DNA of 6,527 bases from NCBI GenBank assembly GCA_902766185.1, contig CACXCQ010000222.1, positions 1 to 6,527 on the forward strand, read 5' to 3'. The notes under the pieces were generated by a model. It saw only the letters and a program-made list of their open reading frames with translations, had not been told where the DNA came from and ran no database searches. This document shows, one piece after another, positions 1 to 5,965 of this stretch. The number at the start of each line of letters is the position of its first letter. Position 1 is the stretch's first letter. Source of the stretch: an uncultured Eubacteriales bacterium (lineage in GTDB: Bacteria; Bacillota; Clostridia; Peptostreptococcales; Anaerovoracaceae). Position numbers and translations under genes: made by a program.

Positions 1-282
<282 letters not shown>

Positions 283-293
283 TTTCCGAGATT

Positions 294-325
294 GCTGCTC
301 CCGGCGCGTGAAACGCCCGGGCAGC
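294..325. repeat. GC-rich imperfect inverted repeat after ppdK
   Basis: GCTG (294-297) pairs with CAGC (322-325), CCCGG (300-304) with CCGGG (317-321), and GCG (306-308) with CGC (314-316). Two small bulges and a TGAAA loop remain. It begins 11 bases after the ppdK stop and has no T-run, so it is not a terminator by itself. It may stabilise the 3' end of the ppdK message ahead of the terminator at 341-375. Confidence 0.4.
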
Positions 326-340
326 TGAAGCGAAAAACAA

Positions 341-375
341 AAGAGGAGCTGTTGCGTAACGCAACAGCTCCTTTT
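341..375. terminator. Bidirectional Rho-independent terminator between ppdK and the araC-type gene
   Basis: GGAGCTGTTGCG (345-356) pairs perfectly with CGCAACAGCTCC (360-371) around a TAA loop. The stem extends outward through A/T pairs and one G-T pair to 341 and 375. On the plus strand TTTTCTGTTT follows the stem; on the minus strand CTCTTTTGTTTTT follows. The hairpin sits between the ends of two convergent genes (stops at 282 and 414), so it can terminate both. Confidence 0.92.
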
Positions 376-413
376 CTGTTTCCGCCCACAGACCCGCCCG
401 CAGACCAGGGCGA

Positions 414-1517
414 CTACTGCATCCGCACAGCGAAGTCGATGGCGGGCGGGTGCTCTTCGGCGGATCCCGACCGGTCCTCCGGCGGACCGAAGGTCTTCTC
501 CAGGTGCCAGACGGCCATGTATTCCTTCAGCATCCTGGCTGCGTCTTCATCGCTGGCACGCTCCTGTCCTGGGATCATATCTCCGATGTATCGGACACTT
601 CCGTTTTCGATCCGGATCTCTCCAGGTTTTGCATGGGGACTGTCCGCGTAGTGGCGCAGGCATTCTTCGTAGTATTTTCGATAGCTGCTGCGGTGTTCGG
701 AAGGGGTGAGGCCCCAGAGCTGGCGGAAGGCGGAGTAGAAGTATTTCGGATCGGAGAACCCGCACTCGTAGGCGATCTCCGCGTTGGGCTTGTCCGTGGT
801 CAGCAGCAGGTATTCGGCCTCGTAGCAGCGGATGTACTTGATCATGGTGCTGAAGCTTTTGAAGACAGTGTGGCTGATGAACTGGGAGAAATAGTTCTTG
901 CTGATGTGCTCCTTGGCAGCCAGCTGGGAGATGGAGATCTTCTCATCGTAGTGGTCGATGCAGTAGGCCAGCACCCGGTGAAAGCGCTCGTAGAGCTCCT
1001 CGTTCATGTACTCGTCCTGGTTGTTGTAATTGAACCAGTTGAAGTACTGGAGCAGATAGAACGAGAAGAATTCCACAGGGCCGGCGTAGCGCTCCGGTTC
1101 GTAGTCTTTTGTCAGGTACCCGTAGGAGAAGGAGAGGATCATGTCCTTCACCGCGTTCATGGCGTCTTGCTGGTAGGCGTAGCAGTGGTTGGACTCGCAG
1201 GCGAAGAACACGTAGCGGATCTGCTCCCACTCATAGGGGATGTGGCGCAGGTCGAGATGAAAGATCAGCACCAGATTCTCTTCATTTTCCGCGTCGGCGT
1301 AGAGATAGTGGATGTCCCGGTAGTCGATGGAGTGGAGCTGCCCCGGCAGAAGCGTTGCCTGCTGGTCCGATGCCACCAGATGGACGGTGCCCTTCAGGCA
1401 GTAGACGATCTCCAGGTCGTGGGGGTGGCTGTGGGGAAGAGAGCGGTCCACCCTGCAAAGGCTGGCCTCCACCGGTATCCCTTCGATGTATTCGATTTCC
1501 TTGATCAGTATATCCAT
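414..1517 (-). CDS. AraC-family transcriptional regulator with cupin sensor and long C-terminal tail
   Basis: This is a 367-residue DNA-binding regulator. The N-terminal part carries a cupin-like arm (HSHPHDLEIVYCLKG, residues 29-43), as in AraC-type ligand sensors. The DNA-binding domain has both helix-turn-helix units: ISISQLAAKEHISKNYFSQF (194-213) and a second unit from about 245 to 276 containing IAYECGFSDPKYF and ending in the family signature GLTPSEHR (269-276). A GGAGG ribosome site (1526-1530 on the minus strand) lies 8 bases from the ATG, which supports this start. The gene is divergent from the oxidoreductase at 1698 and probably controls it, itself, or both from the shared intergenic region. 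About 91 residues (277-367) follow the HTH domain, whereas most AraC proteins end there; the tail is charged, with no domain I recognise. The ligand is unknown. Family assignment is firm; the target is inferred. Confidence 0.95.
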   Translation of the reverse strand: MDILIKEIEYIEGIPVEASLCRVDRSLPHSHPHDLEIVYCLKGTVHLVASDQQATLLPGQLHSIDYRDIHYLYADAENEENLVLIFHLDLRHIPYEWEQIRYVFFACESNHCYAYQQDAMNAVKDMILSFSYGYLTKDYEPERYAGPVEFFSFYLLQYFNWFNYNNQDEYMNEELYERFHRVLAYCIDHYDEKISISQLAAKEHISKNYFSQFISHTVFKSFSTMIKYIRCYEAEYLLLTTDKPNAEIAYECGFSDPKYFYSAFRQLWGLTPSEHRSSYRKYYEECLRHYADSPHAKPGEIRIENGSVRYIGDMIPGQERASDEDAARMLKEYMAVWHLEKTFGPPEDRSGSAEEHPPAIDFAVRMQ

Positions 1518-1538
1518 GGCTGAAACCTCCGCTTAATC

Positions 1539-1549
1539 TGATGACATCA
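1539..1549. promoter_or_regulatory. Palindrome overlapping the araC-type promoter -10 and start region (possible operator)
   Basis: TGATG-A-CATCA is a perfect 5-bp inverted repeat around one central base. It overlaps the -10 element (1546-1551) and the expected start point of the minus-strand promoter. A protein bound here would block that promoter, so it is a candidate repressor or autoregulation site. AraC proteins usually bind direct repeats, so another regulator is equally possible. Confidence 0.35.
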
Positions 1550-1574
1550 TAATATATCCGGGAAGTATAGTCAA
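1546..1574 (-). promoter_or_regulatory. Sigma-70-type promoter of the araC-type regulator
   Basis: On the minus strand TTGACT (1574-1569) is followed by a 17-base spacer and TATGAT (1551-1546), five of six consensus bases in each box with optimal spacing. Transcription would start near 1539, leaving a leader of about 20 bases that includes the GGAGG site. Confidence 0.8.
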
Positions 1575-1588
1575 ATTTTCGTTAAAAT
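1575..1588. promoter_or_regulatory. AT-rich inverted repeat beside the -35 box (possible operator)
   Basis: ATTTT (1575-1579) and AAAAT (1584-1588) form a perfect inverted repeat around CGTT. It directly abuts the -35 box (1569-1574) of the minus-strand promoter and lies upstream of the divergent gene. The location suits a regulator site, but a 5-bp AT arm can arise by chance. Confidence 0.25.
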
Positions 1589-1613
1589 CGGGCGCAAGTG
1601 ATAAAAAACGGCT

Positions 1614-1643
1614 ATGGCAAAGCTGACTGCAGTATCAGATAAT
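1614..1643 (+). promoter_or_regulatory. Probable promoter of the first saccharopine-dehydrogenase-like gene
   Basis: GATAAT (1638-1643) is a good -10 box. The best -35 at suitable distance is ATGGCA (1614-1619), four of six consensus bases with an 18-base spacer. A weak -35 next to a divergent AraC-type gene fits an activator-dependent promoter. Transcription would start near 1650, giving a leader of about 48 bases. Confidence 0.4.
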
Positions 1644-1656
1644 TTAACCAGAGGAA

Positions 1657-1682
1657 AACAATAACCGATAACAATAACGATA
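1657..1682 (+). repeat. Two tandem AT-rich 13-14-base repeats in the leader of the gene at 1698
   Basis: AACAATAACCGATA (1657-1670) is followed by AACAATAACGATA (1670-1682), sharing one base and differing by one C. The copies sit immediately before the AAAGGAG ribosome site (1682-1688). They could be a regulator site or an unstructured leader that favours translation initiation. Confidence 0.5.
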
Positions 1683-1697
1683 AAGGAGTTTAAGATC

Positions 1698-3002
1698 ATG
1701 GGAAAGAAAGTACTGGTACTGGGAACAGGCGCACAGGGAACCACAGTTGTGAAGAGACTGGATCTGGAGCCCAACGTGGACAAGATTATCTGCGCAGACT
1801 ATGACGAAGCGGCGGCCAAGCATCTTGCCGAGGCGCTGAACAAGGTGGAAGGACACTTCTGCGACGCTTCCGACAAGGATCAGATCGTGAAGCTGATCGA
1901 AGGCTGCGATCTGGTGGTCAACGCGCTGCCGCTGGCTTTCGGCAAGAACGTGATCGACGCGGCGCTGGAAGCGAAGTGCAACTATCAGGATTTCGCGGCC
2001 CCGGAAGGATTCGAAGACACTTGGGAAAAGTGCATGTACCGGCTGCTGACGGAATACAATGAAAAATTCAAGGAGATCGGCAAGCTGGCCATCATGGGCA
2101 CCGGCAGCGCTCCGGGAACCATGTGTGTCGTCGCCAGAGACACCATGAAGGACATCGACGAGTGCGACACCATCTTCATGAACGTATACGAAGGCGTGGA
2201 GGCCAAGCGTTTCCAGCCCTACTGGTGGTCCCCGGTGACCGCGCTGGCGGACATGGACGACCTGCCGGTTGCATGGATCGACGGTAAGATGGTCAACACC
2301 AAGCCCTTCAGCCTGCCCATCGAGAGAACCTACGACTATGTGGGATACCCGGTGAGATTCGTGGAGCACGCTCATGACGAGCCCTTCTACGTCGGCATGA
2401 AGGCGGACGAGCTGTTCAAGGGGTGCAAGAACGCGTTCTTCAAGTACGGCGGCGTAGGCATCGAGTTCGCAGAGCCCCTGTCCAGAGCAGGTCTGCTGAA
2501 GCACGATCCGGTGGAAGTGAACGGCCAGATGGTGGATCCTCATGAAGTGATCCTCAAGGCACTGCCCCAGCCGCCCAGATTCGCCGCTGAGATCGAAGAG
2601 ATCATCAAGGAAGGCCTCGTCTCCGACACCGGCGCTTTCGTCGTGGAAGCCATCGGCAGGAAGGACGGCAAACCGGTCCGCGTCGAGTCTCATCTGTCCG
2701 CGCCGGGATTCGTTGAATCCTTCGAGAAGTTCGGCGTCACTGGTGAGCAGTACCTGACCGGACAGGGCGGATTCCTGTTCACCAAGCTGTTCGTCAATGA
2801 CCAGCTGGATCAGACCGGATTCATCTCCTCCGCAGAGCTTACCGAGGAAGCCAACGACAAGTATCTGGAATACGCGGCGGAGCTGGAGATCACCATCGAA
2901 AGAAGGATCGTCTGGGATGACCCCAACTTCGAGAACCAGCCCCCGGCGAAGGAATACGATGAGTGGTGGGAGCATCCCACGATCACACCGGTGGAACTGT
3001 AG
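1698..3002 (+). CDS. Saccharopine dehydrogenase-family oxidoreductase (lysine 6-dehydrogenase-like)
   Basis: This 434-residue cytosolic enzyme probably oxidises or reduces an amino-acid-derived C-N bond with a nicotinamide cofactor. A Rossmann fold opens the protein: VLVLGTGAQG (residues 5-14) is the dinucleotide loop. Asp34 in ICADYD sits at the end of the second strand, which favours NAD(H) over NADP(H). DLVVNALP (71-78) and GTGSAPG (134-140) are typical of the family, as in lysine 6-dehydrogenase and saccharopine reductases. The middle and C-terminal part (about 141-400), with YWWSP (175-179), EHAHDEPF (223-230) and LFKGCKNAFFKYGG (239-252), is the substrate and dimer domain. The length is usual. 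The ATG has an AGGAG site at 1684-1688, 9 bases upstream. Arginine is mostly AGA (7 of 12), unlike the polyferredoxin gene at 4439, suggesting strong expression. It is a single-gene transcript divergent from the AraC-type gene. The substrate is unknown; carboxynorspermidine- or opine-type chemistry is also possible. Confidence 0.9.
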   Translation: MGKKVLVLGTGAQGTTVVKRLDLEPNVDKIICADYDEAAAKHLAEALNKVEGHFCDASDKDQIVKLIEGCDLVVNALPLAFGKNVIDAALEAKCNYQDFAAPEGFEDTWEKCMYRLLTEYNEKFKEIGKLAIMGTGSAPGTMCVVARDTMKDIDECDTIFMNVYEGVEAKRFQPYWWSPVTALADMDDLPVAWIDGKMVNTKPFSLPIERTYDYVGYPVRFVEHAHDEPFYVGMKADELFKGCKNAFFKYGGVGIEFAEPLSRAGLLKHDPVEVNGQMVDPHEVILKALPQPPRFAAEIEEIIKEGLVSDTGAFVVEAIGRKDGKPVRVESHLSAPGFVESFEKFGVTGEQYLTGQGGFLFTKLFVNDQLDQTGFISSAELTEEANDKYLEYAAELEITIERRIVWDDPNFENQPPAKEYDEWWEHPTITPVEL

Positions 3003-3027
3003 GAACAGGACCCGGAAATCTATGCGC

Positions 3028-3055
3028 AAAAGGACTGCTTCGGCAGTCCTTTTTT
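3028..3055 (+). terminator. Rho-independent terminator with UUCG tetraloop
   Basis: GGACTGC (3032-3038) and GCAGTCC (3043-3049) pair around the very stable TTCG loop, flanked by four A (3028-3031) and a run of six T (3050-3055). It begins 26 bases after the stop of the oxidoreductase and separates that gene from the promoter of the next operon. Confidence 0.95.
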
Positions 3056-3067
3056 GTCCGGTTCAGT

Positions 3068-3097
3068 TTGACAACACAGATGCGGTAAAGATATACT
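3068..3097 (+). promoter_or_regulatory. Sigma-70-type promoter of the transporter/redox operon
   Basis: A perfect TTGACA (3068-3073) is followed by an 18-base spacer and TATACT (3092-3097, five of six consensus). It lies directly after the terminator at 3028-3055. Start would be near 3104, giving a leader of roughly 48 bases before the ATG at 3152. Confidence 0.75.
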
Positions 3098-3151
3098 TGA
3101 ACCAGTTAAACAAGAAAAGGAATAACAGACGAAGGACTGAAAGCAGGGACG

Positions 3152-4030
3152 ATGACAACATCGGCGAGGTCATCACAAAAGCAGAGAAAACAGCGCGCCA
3201 TGCTTCTTATGGTGATCACAGCGATCATGTGGAGCATAGGCGGATTATTCATCAAACTGGTATCCTGGAGCCCGTTCCTGATCGCCGGTATCCGCAGCCT
3301 GATCTCCGGCGGCGTGATGGCGGGATACATGAAGCACGCCGGGATACGGTTCAAGTGGAATCGATATTCCTGCGGCGCCGGCATAGGCCTCTCGTTCTCC
3401 GCGACCCTGTTCACGATCGCCAACAAGCTGACCACAGCGGCCAACGCCATCGTGCTGCAGTACACCGCGCCGGTCTTCATCCTGATACTGTCGGCGCTGC
3501 TGTTCAAGCAAAGGCTGGCCCGCCGGGAGATCGCCGTGGTGGCGATCACCATGATCGGCATGGTGCTGTTCTTCTTCGATCAGCTGTCACCGGGGAACGT
3601 GCTGGGAAATATCTTCGGGATCCTTGCCGGGATATTTCTGGCGCTGATGTTCGTCATGGTGGGGCAGGGCGGCGATGATGACAGCACGAGGATGAGCGGC
3701 ATCCTGATCGCCCACTGCATGACCGTGGTGATCGGTGTGCCCGTCGGCCTTTTGGGGACTACTGGAACGACCGGGCTGGAGATCCTCTACGTGGTGATCC
3801 TGGGCGTGTTCCAGCTCGGCATCCCCTACGTGCTCTACGCCATCGCGTCCAGGGACTGTTCTCCGCTGGCATGCTCCCTGATCGGAATGCTGGAGCCTCT
3901 GCTGAACCCGGTATGGGTGGCGATATTTGTGGGCGAGGTCCCGGGGCTATACGCCCTTTGCGGTGCAGTGATCATCATCGCCACGGTGAGCTGGTGGTGT
4001 GTACAGGAAAACAGGAGGGAAACACAATGA
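3152..4030 (+). CDS. EamA/DMT-superfamily membrane transporter
   Basis: This 292-residue protein is almost entirely hydrophobic, with about ten membrane helices in two repeats (about residues 17-140 and 152-285), the normal size and layout of two-EamA-domain carriers. Family marks are MWSIGGLFIK (26-35) in helix 1, ANAIVLQYTAPVFI (97-110) in the first repeat and LEPLLNPVWVAIFVGE (247-262) in the second. Such proteins usually export or take up amino acids, metabolites or related small molecules across the cytoplasmic membrane. The start at 3152 has only a weak, close AGGGA (3145-3149). An internal ATG at 3200 (residue 17) would drop the basic N-terminal tail and is the main alternative. It is the first gene after the operon promoter and overlaps the next gene by ATGA. 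By context it may carry the substrate or product of the flanking oxidoreductases. Substrate and direction are unknown. Confidence 0.92.
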   Translation: MTTSARSSQKQRKQRAMLLMVITAIMWSIGGLFIKLVSWSPFLIAGIRSLISGGVMAGYMKHAGIRFKWNRYSCGAGIGLSFSATLFTIANKLTTAANAIVLQYTAPVFILILSALLFKQRLARREIAVVAITMIGMVLFFFDQLSPGNVLGNIFGILAGIFLALMFVMVGQGGDDDSTRMSGILIAHCMTVVIGVPVGLLGTTGTTGLEILYVVILGVFQLGIPYVLYAIASRDCSPLACSLIGMLEPLLNPVWVAIFVGEVPGLYALCGAVIIIATVSWWCVQENRRETQ

Positions 4031-4242
4031 GCTATAACCTGAGCAAGTTTTGCACGTGCACGGATCTGAAGTGTCCGCTGCATCCCACGAACCACGACCG
4101 GGGTTGCTCGCCCTGCATTGCGAGCAACCTGAAGGACAGGGAGATCCCGTCCTGCTTTTTCAACCTCGCAGATCCTGATGGCACCCGGGAGGAGTACCAT
4201 TTCGAAGATTTCGCGGAGGCCGTGATCAAGTCCGGGAAATAG
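4027..4242 (+). CDS. DUF6485-type small cysteine-rich protein
   Basis: This 71-residue soluble protein has six cysteines and two nearby histidines: FCTCTDLKC (residues 8-16), H19, H23, GCSPC (26-30) and EIPSCFFN (39-46). The spacing and the ending PSCFF recall the DUF6485 family of short clostridial proteins. The arrangement suits a bound metal, probably zinc or an Fe-S cluster, but no activity is known to me for the family. The ATG (4027) overlaps the TGA of the transporter gene (4028-4030), and a strong GGAGG (4014-4018) lies 8 bases upstream, so it is translated in step with the transporter. No signal peptide or membrane segment is visible, so it is likely cytosolic. Fifty-seven bases separate it from the next gene. 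The gene is convincing; the family name is from recall of the motif pattern. Confidence 0.85.
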   Translation: MSYNLSKFCTCTDLKCPLHPTNHDRGCSPCIASNLKDREIPSCFFNLADPDGTREEYHFEDFAEAVIKSGK

Positions 4243-4252
4243 GTCGGGAACA

Positions 4253-4303
4253 ATGAATAATTATTACACGTTGAAAAACCGGGAGGAGTATTGCGAACGA
4301 TGA
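4253..4303 (+). CDS. Possible 16-residue leader ORF coupled to the CXXC mini-protein
   Basis: An ATG at 4253 opens a frame encoding MNNYYTLKNREEYCER that ends at a TGA (4301-4303) overlapping the ATG of the next gene (ATGA at 4300-4303). The next gene's ribosome site lies inside it. Such overlap is typical of translational coupling, but its own ribosome site is poor (only GGGA at 4246-4249) and a frame this short can occur by chance. It fills most of the 57-base gap. An AATAATTATT palindrome (4256-4265) also lies here. Confidence 0.2.
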   Translation: MNNYYTLKNREEYCER

Positions 4304-4446
4304 AAAGGGAAGTCCCTTTGAAGGTCACGATCGCACTGATTCCGCTGGCGATGGCGCTGTGCGCGTTCGGCATCTATCGCGGTGAGGTGGCAGTGGTGCT
4401 TGCCAAGGCGATCAACATCTGTATGGAGTGCATCGGCCTTGGATAA
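4300..4446 (+). CDS. CD1871A-type CXXC motif mini membrane protein
   Basis: This 48-residue protein has a basic N-terminus (MKREVPLK), one membrane helix (about residues 9-26, VTIALIPLAMALCAFGIY), and a C-terminal stretch RGEVAVVLAKAINICMECIG with a CXXC pair (C41, C44). This is the pattern I associate with the CD1871A family of clostridial mini-proteins that sit beside 4Fe-4S membrane proteins and TlpA-type thioredoxins, exactly the neighbours here. By the positive-inside rule the N-terminus is cytosolic, which would place the CXXC outside, where the TlpA lipoprotein acts. The role is inferred as a thiol relay or assembly partner. GGAGGAG (4282-4288) lies 11 bases before the ATG. A TTG at 4291 in the same frame is too close to that site. 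Its end overlaps the TTG start of the polyferredoxin gene by 8 bases. Confidence 0.85.
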   Translation: MKREVPLKVTIALIPLAMALCAFGIYRGEVAVVLAKAINICMECIGLG

Positions 4447-5368
4447 AGACAAACAGAAGGCGGAGGCGAAGCGCTCTGCCGGACTGAGAAAGGCAGTTCA
4501 GGCCGGCTGGGGGATCCTGACGAACGCGTATATAAACGGATTCCTGCCGGGCAGCCCCGTGATCTATCAAGGGCCGCTGAAACAGATGTGTGTTCCGGGC
4601 ATGAACTGCTATTCCTGCCCGGGGGCGCTGGGGTCCTGCCCCATCGGGTCCATGCAGGCCATCTTTGACAGCAGGACCAGAGGGATCGGAGCCTATGTGA
4701 TCGGGTATCTGGCCATCATCGGGCTCTTCGTCGGGCGGTTCATCTGCGGATGGCTCTGCCTGTTCGGGCTGATCCAGGAGCTGCTGTACAAGATCCCGAC
4801 GCCCAAACTGACGGTGCCGGAGAAGCCGGACAGGATCCTGCGGTATCTGAAATACCTGATCCTGCTGGTCACGGTGTTTCTCCTGCCGTTCTTCTACCGG
4901 AGCCAGTACGGAGTTGGGGAACCATTCTTCTGCAAGTACATCTGTCCGGTGGGGACGCTGGAAGGCGGGATCCCGCTTGTGCTGCTCGACAGCATGATGC
5001 GGGGCGTCCTGGGATGGCTGTTCCGGTGGAAATTCCTGCTGCTGGTCCTCTGCGTGGCGGCGTCGGTCTTCATCTACCGGCCGTTCTGCAAGTACATCTG
5101 TCCGCTGGGCGCCTTCTACGGGCTGTTCCAGAAGGTGAGCCTGATCCGCATGCGGGTGGACGAGGAAAAGTGTGTGGGCTGCGGCATCTGCGCCAGGACC
5201 TGCAAGATGAATGTGGATCCCCACGCAACGCCAAACAGCAACGAATGCATCCGGTGCAGGGCCTGCGTCAAGGCCTGTCCGATGCACGCCCTGTCCATGA
5301 GGATCGGACCAGGGGAGAGTCAGTCCCAAAAGCAGGACGACCAGCTTTTGGAGGAAACGGTTTCATAG
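4439..5368 (+). CDS. NapH-like 4Fe-4S polyferredoxin membrane protein
   Basis: This 309-residue membrane protein probably carries electrons between a cytosolic donor and the membrane or outer face. Domains in order: a basic N-terminal tail; a cysteine cluster (C51, C57, C60, C67 in NCYSCPGALGSCPIG); hydrophobic helices interleaved with ICGWLC (102-107) and two CKYICP motifs (165-170 and 217-222), as in NapH/YccM-type proteins; then a ferredoxin domain with CVGCGICARTC (245-255) and CIRCRACVKACP (270-281) for two 4Fe-4S clusters. The first ferredoxin motif lacks the usual proline after its fourth cysteine. I place the start at the TTG (4439) because it has GGAG (4425-4428) ten bases upstream and gives the sequence MDKDKQK. 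A GTG at 4382 would add 19 residues of unlikely sequence inside the previous gene. The next gene begins 15 bases after the stop. Function is inferred from family and context. Confidence 0.9.
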   Translation: MDKDKQKAEAKRSAGLRKAVQAGWGILTNAYINGFLPGSPVIYQGPLKQMCVPGMNCYSCPGALGSCPIGSMQAIFDSRTRGIGAYVIGYLAIIGLFVGRFICGWLCLFGLIQELLYKIPTPKLTVPEKPDRILRYLKYLILLVTVFLLPFFYRSQYGVGEPFFCKYICPVGTLEGGIPLVLLDSMMRGVLGWLFRWKFLLLVLCVAASVFIYRPFCKYICPLGAFYGLFQKVSLIRMRVDEEKCVGCGICARTCKMNVDPHATPNSNECIRCRACVKACPMHALSMRIGPGESQSQKQDDQLLEETVS

Positions 5369-5383
5369 AGAAGGAACGAGGAA

Positions 5384-5944
5384 ATGAAAAGGAAGACGAT
5401 TTTAGCCATATCGCTTCTGGCGGTATGCATGATATTCGCCCTGGCGGGCTGCGGAAGCAGCGACGAAGCGGCTGCCGGGGATCCACAGACTTCCGAAACG
5501 TCACAGGCGGCGGGAAGCGACATCAGCTTCACGACCACGGATCTGGACGGGAACACGGTGGATTCTGCGGATCTGTTCGCCCAGAACAAGATCACCATGA
5601 TCAACATCTGGGGCACCTACTGCGGACCCTGCATCGAGGAGATGCCGGAACTGCAGATGATCAGCAAAGAATACGCGGATAAAGGCGCCGCCATCGTAGG
5701 ACTGGTGGTGGATGTGCCGGAGGGAGACGACGCGGAGCTGGCCGAAGCCAGGAGCATCCTGAAGGACACGGGTGTGACCTACCTCAATCTGAGGACATGG
5801 GATGGCTTCAGTGATCAGTTCGGCGTGCAGTTCATTCCGATGACATACTTCGTGGACAGCCAGGGAAATCTGATCGGCGATCCCGTCATCGGCGCCGATG
5901 TGGTCCAGTATCGGACGGCGCTGGACCAGTTTTTGCAGCAGTAA
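5384..5944 (+). CDS. TlpA/ResA-like thiol-disulfide oxidoreductase lipoprotein
   Basis: This 186-residue protein is a membrane-anchored thioredoxin-fold enzyme acting outside the cytoplasm. The N-terminus is a lipoprotein signal: MKRKT, a hydrophobic core, and the lipobox LAGC (residues 20-23), with C23 as the lipidated cysteine. A short polar linker rich in S, A and E (24-45) follows. The TlpA fold shows FTTTDLDGNTV (49-59), the active site IWGTYCGPCIEEMPEL (75-90) with redox cysteines C80 and C83, and the cis-proline segment FIPMTYFVD (150-158). All catalytic features are intact and the length is normal. AAGGA (5371-5375) is 8 bases before the ATG. Relatives reduce disulfides in cytochrome c maturation, sporulation or stress repair. 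No cytochrome c or CcdA/DsbD gene is present here, so the adjacent polyferredoxin and CXXC mini-protein are the natural candidates for its electron source. The client is unknown. Confidence 0.93.
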   Translation: MKRKTILAISLLAVCMIFALAGCGSSDEAAAGDPQTSETSQAAGSDISFTTTDLDGNTVDSADLFAQNKITMINIWGTYCGPCIEEMPELQMISKEYADKGAAIVGLVVDVPEGDDAELAEARSILKDTGVTYLNLRTWDGFSDQFGVQFIPMTYFVDSQGNLIGDPVIGADVVQYRTALDQFLQQ

Positions 5945-5965
5945 CGGAGAAATGGAGGTGAAACC

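Noticed and set aside
450..1523. A 357-codon open frame on the plus strand across the AraC-type gene
   Set aside because: The opposite strand encodes intact cupin and HTH motifs with a ribosome site and promoter. The plus-strand product is a low-complexity V/L/G-rich sequence without a domain.
1623..1638. CTGA-CTGCAG-TA-TCAG as an operator palindrome
   Set aside because: The arms are not symmetric around the CTGCAG core because two bases are missing on the left, so I do not count it as a supported site.
1644..3029. A 461-codon open frame on the minus strand across the first oxidoreductase gene
   Set aside because: It lies fully antisense to a gene with clear family motifs. Its translation shows no recognisable domain, and it would have to read through the strong terminator region. 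GC-rich codon use explains the open antisense frame.
2797..3678. A plus-strand frame crossing the terminator at 3028-3055 into the transporter gene
   Set aside because: It is out of frame with both neighbouring genes, runs through a strong terminator and promoter, and has an R/S/P-rich shadow composition.
4412..5329. A 305-codon minus-strand frame across the polyferredoxin gene
   Set aside because: Its translation is rich in H, P, Q and R, typical of an antisense shadow. The plus strand carries the Fe-S motifs.
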